This document shows positions 35,195 to 42,746 of a stretch of DNA of 64,000 bases, one piece after another. Position numbers and translations under genes: made by a program. The first letter of the stretch is position 1. Every line of letters begins with the position of its first letter. The stretch comes from Formosa sediminum. Lineage in GTDB: Bacteria > Bacteroidota > Bacteroidia > Flavobacteriales > Flavobacteriaceae. The notes beneath the pieces are model-generated. The model saw nothing but the letters and a program-made list of their open reading frames with translations. It was not told where the DNA came from and searched no databases. The stretch spans positions 1,955,001-2,019,000 of the forward strand of contig NZ_CP041637.1 in NCBI RefSeq assembly GCF_007197735.1, given 5' to 3'.

Positions 35195-38100
35195 ATGAAT
35201 AAATTTTTACTTTTTATTATAGTATTTACTAGTTTAAGTAGCTGTGCAACATACGAGTCTGGACATGCTGTACAAGATGGTGGTGCCTTACAAGATATTA
35301 ATGCAGAAACTGTAAATGTGTTTTTAATAGGAGATGCCGGAAAACCAGATCAAGGAAAGGCACCAAAGGCTTTAGTAGAAATGCAGAAGCAATTTACACA
35401 TGCGGGTAAAGAAGACTTGTTGTTTTTTTTAGGAGACAATATTTACCCCAAAGGATTTCCAGATAAAGATCAAAAAGGCCATAAGGCCGCTAAAGAAGCT
35501 CTGGAACTTCAACTAGAAGTAGCCAAAACGTTTCCGGGTTCTGTATACGTAATTCCAGGAAATCATGATTGGTATAGCGGGATAAAAGGACTTAAACGCC
35601 AAGAGAAATTAGTAGAAGATGTGTTGGGTAAAAACACATTTAAACCTGAAGATGGTTGTGGTATAGACCGTATAAATATTAGTGACGATCTGGTTTTAAT
35701 TCTGGTAGATTCTGAATGGTACATTACAAATTGGGACAAACAGCCTACAATTAATGATGATTGTGAGATAAAAACTAGAGCACAGTTTTTAGATGAATTT
35801 AGAAGTGAAATTAAAAAAGCAAGAGGGAAAACGACATTAGTTGCTATACATCATCCCATGTTTAGTAATGGGCCACATGGCGGACAATATACTTTTGCAG
35901 ACCATATGAAACCCTTACCTATTATAGGAACTTTAAAGAATATTATAAGAAACACGACAGGGATATCTAATGCAGATATGTCTAATGCATTTTATAACGA
36001 TATGCGTAAACAGTTAATTGCTGCAGCGCAACAAAACGATCGTGTTATCTTTTTATCAGGGCATGAGCACAGTTTACAGTGTATTCAATTAGACAATTTA
36101 ACGCAAATTATTAGTGGTTCTGGGGCTAAAACATCAGCAGTTCGAGAACGCAATAACGGACAATTTGGTTTAGGGGCTAACGGTTATGCTGTTTTAAATA
36201 TTCATAAAAATTTAGCCACAGATGTACAGTTTGTAAAAGCAGAAACACAAGATGTTGTGTTTAGAAAGCATATTCATAATGCATTGCTTCCTCAGGTTAC
36301 AACTTATCCAAATACGTTTAAAGACTCTATTAGCGCTTCGGTGTTAACACAAGAAGATACTAATAAATCGTCTTTTTATAAAGTGTTATGGGGCGATCGT
36401 TTTAGAAACTATTACAGTACTCCGGTGTTAGCAAAAACATTAAATTTAGATACGCTTTATGGCGGTGTGGTGCCAATTAGAAAAGGAGGAGGGACACAAT
36501 CTAAATCTTTGAGATTAGAAGATCAATCTGGAAAACAATACGTTATGCGTGCTTTAAAAAAAAGTGCCACACAATATATTCAAGCTGCAATGTTTCGCGA
36601 TCAATACGTTGAGGGGCAATTTAACGATACTGCAGCAGAAGCATTGGTGTCAGATGTCTTTACTGGAGCACACCCATATGCGCCAATTGTTATAGATGTA
36701 TTGTCTGATGCCGTTGGCGTGTATCATTTAAACCCTAAACTATATTATGTTCCAAAACAAAATGCGTTAAAAGAATTTAATTCTGAATTTGGAGACGAAT
36801 TATATTTTTTAGAAGAACATGCATCTGAAGGACATATGAATCTTGCAGGAGAAAACTTTACCGGAGACATTATTAGTACCCTTGATGTATTTGAAGAAAT
36901 ACATTCTGATGAAGATGTAATTATAGATCAAGAAAATTACATAAGATCAAGACTGTTTGATATGCTTATTGGCGATTGGGATAGACACCAAGACCAATGG
37001 CGCTGGTTAGAATTTAAGGAAAACGGAAAAAAAGTATATAGAGCTTTACCTAGAGACCGCGATCAAGCTTTTTCAAGAATGTCCGAAGGTTTTATGTTAA
37101 GTGCGGGTGTGGCTTTAATTCCTGGCGCACGTGTATTAAGAAGTTACGATGAAGACTTAAGAGATGTTAAAGGGGTAAATGCAGAACCTTATCCGTTAGA
37201 TATCGTATTTATAACCGATGCAGACAAATCTGTTTGGGATACACAAGTAGCCTATATACAAAAGCATATTACAGATGAGGTTATAGATAAAGCTTTTTTA
37301 AAGTTCCCTAAAGAAGTACAAGACAAATCTGTGTTAGAAATAAAAGCATTAGTTAAAGCACGTCGTAAAAATCTTAAAGATATCTCAGATCGTTATTACG
37401 AGCTCATTAGCAAATATGCTGTTGTAACCGGTACAAATAAAGACGATTATATTTCGGTAAAAGGGTTAGAAAACGGTAATGTAGAGGTGGCTGTTTTGCG
37501 TAAAAAAGACGATACGATTAAAGATCGTTTTCATCATAAAATTTATACTCCTAAAGTTACTAAAGAGATCTGGATTTATGGATTAGATGATGATGATACT
37601 TTTAACGTTGTACAAAAAAGTAAGCGTATCAAAATTCGATTAATTGGTGGGCAAAACAATGATGATTATACTGTAGAGCATGGGAAGAATATTGTGATTT
37701 ACGATTATAAATCGAAAAAGAATAATATGCTCAATGCTCAATCGGCTAAAATTAAGCTAACAGACGATTACGATACGCAAGTATACAATTACAAGAAATT
37801 TAAAAGTAATACCAACCAATTATTGCCCATTTTAGGAGCTAATCCAGACGATGGATTAAAACTAGGTATTGCAGATACATATACACGATATGGGTTTGAG
37901 CGTAATCCGTTTACAAGTCAGCATATCTTTAAAGGCGCATACTATTTTGCAACTAACGGATTTGAATTGTCTTATAGTGGAGAATTTGCTCATGTTGTTG
38001 GACACTTAAATCTTAAAGTAGAAGCTGGTTTTCAGAGTCCAAATTATACCCTGAATTTTTTCGGTTTTGGAAATGATACCTCTAATTATGAAGATGATTT

Positions 38101-38854
38101 AGGAGTGGACTATAATCGTGTAAAAGTTAGAACCTTTGGGATTGCGCCTAGTTTAGTTTGGAATTCTTTACGCGGAAGCATGATAGATTTTGGAATACAC
38201 TATGAAACCACCGAAGTACACGATTCTAGCAATAGATTTGTTGAAGAAGATAACGGCGAACTCCCAAATTATATATTTGATGAGGTACAATTTGGAGGCA
38301 TTCATGCTGCGTATCACTTTTCTAATTACGATAATAAAGCCTATCCAACATTGGCATTAAAATTTGATTTAGAAACAGGATATACTCAAAATATAGATTT
38401 TAATGGGCGTAGCTATGGTTATCTTATTCCAGAGTTGGCAATTGCACATAAATTAGATCATTCAGGACGTTTAGTGTTGGCTACACGACTGAAGTCTCAG
38501 ATTAATTTTGGAAATGATTTCGAATTTTATCAAGCAGCAGCTATAGGAGGAGAAGATGGTTTGCGAGGGTTTAGAAACCAACGCTTTACAGGAAAACGGT
38601 CTTTTTACCAAAATACAGACGTAAGATATAGTTTAACCAATTTAAAAACACCGTTATTACCTGTAAAAATTGGAATGTATGGTAGTTTTGATTATGGTCG
38701 TGTGTGGTTGTCTCAGGATAATTCAGAAAGATGGCATAATTCTTATGGTGGAGGTATATTTGTTAACGGAGCAGAATTACTAACAGCCAATTTAGGAGTG
38801 TTTGATTCTGTAGATGGTATACGTGTAGCTTTTGGTTTAGGTTTTGGGTTTTAA
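35195..38854 (+). CDS. Lipoprotein with metallophosphatase, kinase-like and outer-membrane barrel regions
   Basis: A 1219-residue protein with lipobox SLSSC (Cys17). Residues about 40-300 are a calcineurin-like phosphatase: GDAG (46-49), GDN (80-82), GNHDW (122-126), HH (219-220) and GHEH (289-292) supply the two-metal site. Residues about 415-690 look like an atypical kinase lobe pair: GGGTQSK (431-437), a strand with Lys/Arg (GKQYVMRALKK, 446-456), DMLIGDWDRHQDQW (589-602) and LPRDRDQAF (618-626), resembling the catalytic and metal-binding loops of HipA/FAM20/PI3-4-kinase-like folds. From about 870 the sequence is an outer-membrane beta-barrel ending in GLGFGF. The phosphatase and barrel are firm; the kinase comparison is mine from pattern only. 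Spacing of 15 bases to the previous gene indicates an operon. Confidence 0.78.
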   Translation: MNKFLLFIIVFTSLSSCATYESGHAVQDGGALQDINAETVNVFLIGDAGKPDQGKAPKALVEMQKQFTHAGKEDLLFFLGDNIYPKGFPDKDQKGHKAAKEALELQLEVAKTFPGSVYVIPGNHDWYSGIKGLKRQEKLVEDVLGKNTFKPEDGCGIDRINISDDLVLILVDSEWYITNWDKQPTINDDCEIKTRAQFLDEFRSEIKKARGKTTLVAIHHPMFSNGPHGGQYTFADHMKPLPIIGTLKNIIRNTTGISNADMSNAFYNDMRKQLIAAAQQNDRVIFLSGHEHSLQCIQLDNLTQIISGSGAKTSAVRERNNGQFGLGANGYAVLNIHKNLATDVQFVKAETQDVVFRKHIHNALLPQVTTYPNTFKDSISASVLTQEDTNKSSFYKVLWGDRFRNYYSTPVLAKTLNLDTLYGGVVPIRKGGGTQSKSLRLEDQSGKQYVMRALKKSATQYIQAAMFRDQYVEGQFNDTAAEALVSDVFTGAHPYAPIVIDVLSDAVGVYHLNPKLYYVPKQNALKEFNSEFGDELYFLEEHASEGHMNLAGENFTGDIISTLDVFEEIHSDEDVIIDQENYIRSRLFDMLIGDWDRHQDQWRWLEFKENGKKVYRALPRDRDQAFSRMSEGFMLSAGVALIPGARVLRSYDEDLRDVKGVNAEPYPLDIVFITDADKSVWDTQVAYIQKHITDEVIDKAFLKFPKEVQDKSVLEIKALVKARRKNLKDISDRYYELISKYAVVTGTNKDDYISVKGLENGNVEVAVLRKKDDTIKDRFHHKIYTPKVTKEIWIYGLDDDDTFNVVQKSKRIKIRLIGGQNNDDYTVEHGKNIVIYDYKSKKNNMLNAQSAKIKLTDDYDTQVYNYKKFKSNTNQLLPILGANPDDGLKLGIADTYTRYGFERNPFTSQHIFKGAYYFATNGFELSYSGEFAHVVGHLNLKVEAGFQSPNYTLNFFGFGNDTSNYEDDLGVDYNRVKVRTFGIAPSLVWNSLRGSMIDFGIHYETTEVHDSSNRFVEEDNGELPNYIFDEVQFGGIHAAYHFSNYDNKAYPTLALKFDLETGYTQNIDFNGRSYGYLIPELAIAHKLDHSGRLVLATRLKSQINFGNDFEFYQAAAIGGEDGLRGFRNQRFTGKRSFYQNTDVRYSLTNLKTPLLPVKIGMYGSFDYGRVWLSQDNSERWHNSYGGGIFVNGAELLTANLGVFDSVDGIRVAFGLGFGF

Positions 38855-38891
38855 AACACAAACTAAGATTTAAGATTTAGAGTTATAAAAA

Positions 38892-38917
38892 AACCACCTG
38901 TAAAAGGTGGTTTTTTT
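38892..38917. terminator. Bidirectional terminator, phosphatase-barrel gene / ribBA
   Basis: CCACCT (38894-38899) pairs with AGGTGG (38905-38910), flanked by seven A and seven T, so it can end transcription from both convergent genes. Confidence 0.88.
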
Positions 38918-38937
38918 ATAAGTTATAATTAATAGGT

Positions 38938-40095
38938 TTAGTAATTTACATGATCGGTAATTTCTAATCCATATCCAATCATTCCCACACGTTTAGTATG
39001 CTCACTATTCGAAATTAATCGCAATTTATGAATACCTAAGTCATGTAAAATTTGAGCGCCTATACCAAAATCTTTATTATCCATGGCAATGCTAGGAGCT
39101 TTGGTAACACTGTTTTCTTTTTGTTCTTGTTTAAGTATGGCCAATCTATTAATAATATTCATTGCAGTAGGCTCCTGATTAATAAATATAATCGCACCAC
39201 ATTCGGCATCATTAATCACTTTAAACATACTGTCTAACTTAGCATCTGCATTATTAGTTAAGGTGCCTAAAATATCATTGTTAACCAAGGTGGAGTTAAT
39301 ACGTGTTAATACGGGAGTATCAGATTTCCATTGCCCTTTAGTTAAAGCAATATGTACTTGATTATTGGTTGTTTGCTTATAAGCTCTTAAACGGAATTTT
39401 CCAAAGCGTGTTTCTAAGTCAAAATCTTCTTGTTTTTCAATCAAAGAATCATGTTGCATTCTATAGGCTACTAAATCTTCAATAGAAATAATTTTAAGAT
39501 CAAATTTTTCTGCAACTAATTTTAGTTGAGGTAAGCGTGCCATTGTTCCATCTTCGTTCATGATTTCAACAATCATTCCCGCAGGTTCTAAACCAGCTAA
39601 TCTGGCTAAATCTATAGCTGCTTCGGTATGTCCGGTACGCCTTAAAACGCCTCCATCCTTAGCAACAAGAGGAAACACGTGTCCTGGTCTTGCTAAATCA
39701 TACGATTTGGTTTCTGGGTCTACTAAAGCTTGAACAGTGAGTGCGCGATCGGCCGCAGAAATTCCTGTAGAAACGCCTTTTCCACGTAAATCTACAGATA
39801 CAGTAAATGCTGTTTCCATATGGTCGGTATTGTTAGATACCATCATATGTAAATCTAATGCTTTACAACGACTTTCTGTAAGCGGTGCGCAAATCAATCC
39901 ACGACCATGAGTGGCCATGAAGTTCACCATCTCTGGTGTTGCTTTAGATGCAGCGGCAACAAAGTCACCTTCGTTTTCGCGGTCTTCATCGTCTACAACA
40001 ATAATAACTTTACCATTTCTAATATCGTTAATGGCTTCTTTAATTGTATGTAGTTTAAAGGATGAAGATTTTTTTTCTTTTGGTTCTGTCATCAT
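38938..40095 (-). CDS. ribB: RibBA-type protein: active DHBP synthase, degenerate GTP cyclohydrolase II half
   Basis: A 385-residue protein. The N-terminal half (about 12-215) is a full 3,4-dihydroxy-2-butanone 4-phosphate synthase of riboflavin synthesis: VVDDEDRENEGDF with the acidic metal site, and RPGHVFPLVAKDGGVLRRTGHTEAAIDLARLAG. The C-terminal half has the RibA fold, but the zinc-binding region expected as HSECLTGD...CDCG reads TRINSTLVNNDILGTLTNN and has no Cys, so cyclohydrolase activity is very unlikely. A working RibA must be elsewhere. It follows the LptF-type gene by 18 bases, yet has its own -7 element. An alternative start is Met2. Confidence 0.88.
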   Translation of the reverse strand: MMTEPKEKKSSSFKLHTIKEAINDIRNGKVIIVVDDEDRENEGDFVAAASKATPEMVNFMATHGRGLICAPLTESRCKALDLHMMVSNNTDHMETAFTVSVDLRGKGVSTGISAADRALTVQALVDPETKSYDLARPGHVFPLVAKDGGVLRRTGHTEAAIDLARLAGLEPAGMIVEIMNEDGTMARLPQLKLVAEKFDLKIISIEDLVAYRMQHDSLIEKQEDFDLETRFGKFRLRAYKQTTNNQVHIALTKGQWKSDTPVLTRINSTLVNNDILGTLTNNADAKLDSMFKVINDAECGAIIFINQEPTAMNIINRLAILKQEQKENSVTKAPSIAMDNKDFGIGAQILHDLGIHKLRLISNSEHTKRVGMIGYGLEITDHVNY

Positions 40096-40099
40096 GATG

Positions 40100-40107
40100 C
40101 AAAGATA
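40100..40107 (-). promoter_or_regulatory. -7 element before ribBA
   Basis: Minus-strand 40107-40100 reads TATCTTTG, a full TAnnTTTG match, ending four bases before the first ATG. A transcript from here would be nearly leaderless. Confidence 0.45.
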
Positions 40108-40113
40108 TTGCTT

Positions 40114-42096
40114 TTAGTTTAAATGTTGTATTGCATTGCGACTTAAGTCTGTTTTGGTTTTATATTTAAAAAAGACATGAGCCACAGGGTAAATTATAAA
40201 TCCTAAAAGCGTCAACAATATATGAGATTGTTTATTTTTTTGATTTAAATGTTTGTTAAAAGCGATAATACGGAATTGTTGAGCGCTATAATAAACTAGG
40301 AATACTAGAAATGAAATTATACTTAATTGAATACATATAGTCGCTAAATCGGGCATTTTATTATTTTTTAAAATGAAAAATAATACGAGTAATACGATGC
40401 CTGTTATATTAAATATTAGAGCAATTTTTGAATAGATATTTACCCGATTTACCAAGTTCTTAAGAGCTTCAAAAGAGGCATCAATATGTATCCCTTTTTG
40501 TCTAATGGCGTCTAAACTTAAATTGCGTTCTTCTAAAGTATATAACGCTTCAATTTTACCAGATTCGTGATAATTATAAACAGTAGGATCTTTTATAATA
40601 CTTAAAAGTTTATCTTCTTTATAACGTTTAAAATCGCTAAAATCACGACTGTAACCATCTGTAAAATCTTCAGCAGAGGTTTTAAATTTAAATATCTTTT
40701 TTAATGGTATTAAAATGTGGTCAAATTCAAATAAGCCTTTATCTGCTGTAGCTCTACGTGTTAAAAACACACCTAGTGGGAACATGATAATTGTTGAAAA
40801 CCAAGTCGCTAATACCGGACTAAAAGTACCATCTTTAGAACTGTTTTTAGCAAAAATTCCAATAAAATGGTAAGTTAAAAATAGTAAGATTGCAATAATC
40901 ATTGGCAGACCCAATCCTCCTTTTCTAATTAAAGCACCAAGTGGAGCTCCAACAAAGAAGAGAATAACACAAGCAAAGCCTAAAGATAATTTTTCGTGTA
41001 AAGCAATAACGTGTTTGTTTAACCATGTTGCCTTAGTCTTAAAAGACCTTAAATTATTAACAAGTATTTGTTTGGTGCTTGCTGTACTATTTATTGCTAA
41101 TTCGGTAATTTGAAGGCGCTTATCGTTATCATAAAGGTCTAAAATATTACCTTCAAAAACTGTGTCTTTAGAGGTTTTTAAACTCAGTTCTAAATTTTTT
41201 ATACTGTATCGATTATAAACATTTTTAGATAATTTTTTATAATCTTCTTGACGCTCTAAAGCGAGCGAGTCTATGGTATAATTTAGGTCTGATACGTTTA
41301 ACATGTTATATTTTCCTTCAACATTTTTATCCTCTAAATCCACGTCATTTAATTGTGATAAATCTGTGTTTATTGTATAAACATCAAACGCACTTTTAGT
41401 AAAAGGTCTACGCCGTCTCTCTTTAGATTTTTTAGGAGGTGTATCGTCGTAATAATAACCATCCTTTAATATTAGTTTTAAAATATCAGAATCTTCCTGA
41501 CCGATTAATTCTCCTTCTTTTGCAACTATGGTTGTATAATTCCCTAGTCCAGTGTTGGGTTTTTTATGAATTACTACATCATGCAAAAATTGCCCTTTGT
41601 CACCGGTTTTCTTTTCTACTTTAATGTTAATGGATCCTACTTCGTTAAACTGGCCTTCTGCAATAACCATGGCAGGTTTTAATTTCGCTATATTTTTGCG
41701 TAAGTTATACGAGTTGTACTCGCCCCAAGGAATCACATTATTGGCAAAGAAAAAAGTAACAATGCCAAGTCCTATAATAAAAATACTTAAACCAGCCATT
41801 GCACGCTGCAATGAGATTCCTGTAGATTTCATTGCAGCAAATTCGTAGTTTTCTGCAAAATTTCCGAAAACCATAATTGAAGATAATAAAATGGTTAGCG
41901 GTAAAACTAAAGGTATTAATTTAGGTGAGTAATATAATAGAAATTTAAAAATTACCAAGATGTCCAAATCTTTTCCGGCCAATTCTTTAATGAATAGCCA
42001 GATGGTTTGCAACACAAAAATCATCATTAGTATTATAAAAACACTAAAGAAGGTTTTTAAATATGTGGTTAAGATATAGCGATCTAGAATTTTCAA
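40114..42096 (-). CDS. LptF/LptG family permease
   Basis: A 660-residue inner-membrane protein. It begins MKILDRYILTTYLKTFFSVFIILMMIFVLQTIW, the LptF/LptG start, with three N-terminal helices, a periplasmic beta-jellyroll region (about 125-350) and three helices (about 365-460). These proteins form the membrane part of the ABC exporter that moves lipopolysaccharide to the outer membrane. The C terminus is longer than in E. coli LptF (about 360 residues) and carries two or three extra hydrophobic segments (about 555-640). It starts seven bases after lolA. Confidence 0.87.
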   Translation of the reverse strand: MKILDRYILTTYLKTFFSVFIILMMIFVLQTIWLFIKELAGKDLDILVIFKFLLYYSPKLIPLVLPLTILLSSIMVFGNFAENYEFAAMKSTGISLQRAMAGLSIFIIGLGIVTFFFANNVIPWGEYNSYNLRKNIAKLKPAMVIAEGQFNEVGSINIKVEKKTGDKGQFLHDVVIHKKPNTGLGNYTTIVAKEGELIGQEDSDILKLILKDGYYYDDTPPKKSKERRRRPFTKSAFDVYTINTDLSQLNDVDLEDKNVEGKYNMLNVSDLNYTIDSLALERQEDYKKLSKNVYNRYSIKNLELSLKTSKDTVFEGNILDLYDNDKRLQITELAINSTASTKQILVNNLRSFKTKATWLNKHVIALHEKLSLGFACVILFFVGAPLGALIRKGGLGLPMIIAILLFLTYHFIGIFAKNSSKDGTFSPVLATWFSTIIMFPLGVFLTRRATADKGLFEFDHILIPLKKIFKFKTSAEDFTDGYSRDFSDFKRYKEDKLLSIIKDPTVYNYHESGKIEALYTLEERNLSLDAIRQKGIHIDASFEALKNLVNRVNIYSKIALIFNITGIVLLVLFFILKNNKMPDLATICIQLSIISFLVFLVYYSAQQFRIIAFNKHLNQKNKQSHILLTLLGFIIYPVAHVFFKYKTKTDLSRNAIQHLN

Positions 42097-42103
42097 GTAT
42101 TCC

Positions 42104-42745
42104 CTAATTTAATTTATTTATATAATAATTTTTGTACTTATTCTTATCAAAAGTAAATAAGGATTTAGATAGGGTCTGATTGGTTTTAAAAGACGTAACA
42201 GTTAAAGTTGTTTGTGTACTGTTTTGACCTACTTCAATTAAATTATAGATGTGTTTTGTTTGTGGATCTATACCTAATAATACGTGTTTAATTTCTGAAT
42301 TAGAATCCATAGGTATTAACTTTACAAACTGAATTTTACGTCCCTTAATGTTTTTTTCTGCATCCATTTTATAGGTGTACCCGTGGGTGTAAAAAGATAA
42401 CATTTTACTAGGTGTTATACTTGCTTCGTCTTCAGGGTTTTCTTCAGAAATAGTAACTTCTTCGTCTTCAGGATTTATACTGTATAGAGTTTTACCATCA
42501 AAAATTCTGGTAATACCTAAAATATTTAAGATGTATTTATCTCCTTCCATAACCACATCACCACGAGTTTCTTGGTTAATATTTTCGGCAGTATTTTGTA
42601 AAACGTATTTAAAATCTAATGCAATATTATCGTAAGATTTTACTTTTGAAGATACTTGATCTAATAAGGCTTTTGCTTTAGCATCGTTTTGGCTAAACCC
42701 TAAAAGGGTAAAACATAAAGTTAGTGAAAGTAAAAATGTTTTCAT
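42104..42745 (-). CDS. lolA: Outer-membrane lipoprotein carrier LolA-like protein
   Basis: A 213-residue periplasmic protein. I start it at the ATG at 42745, giving a clean signal peptide (MKTFLLSLTLCFTLLGFSQ); the upstream ATG at 42763 would overlap ftsK and put charged residues first. The mature part is a LolA-like half barrel (YDNIALDFKYVLQN, RGDVVMEGDKYILNI, IFDGKTLYSINPEDEEVTIS). It carries lipoproteins from the inner to the outer membrane. It lies between ftsK and the lptF-type gene, a conserved flavobacterial order. Confidence 0.88.
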   Translation of the reverse strand: MKTFLLSLTLCFTLLGFSQNDAKAKALLDQVSSKVKSYDNIALDFKYVLQNTAENINQETRGDVVMEGDKYILNILGITRIFDGKTLYSINPEDEEVTISEENPEDEASITPSKMLSFYTHGYTYKMDAEKNIKGRKIQFVKLIPMDSNSEIKHVLLGIDPQTKHIYNLIEVGQNSTQTTLTVTSFKTNQTLSKSLFTFDKNKYKNYYINKLN

Positions 42746-42746
42746 T

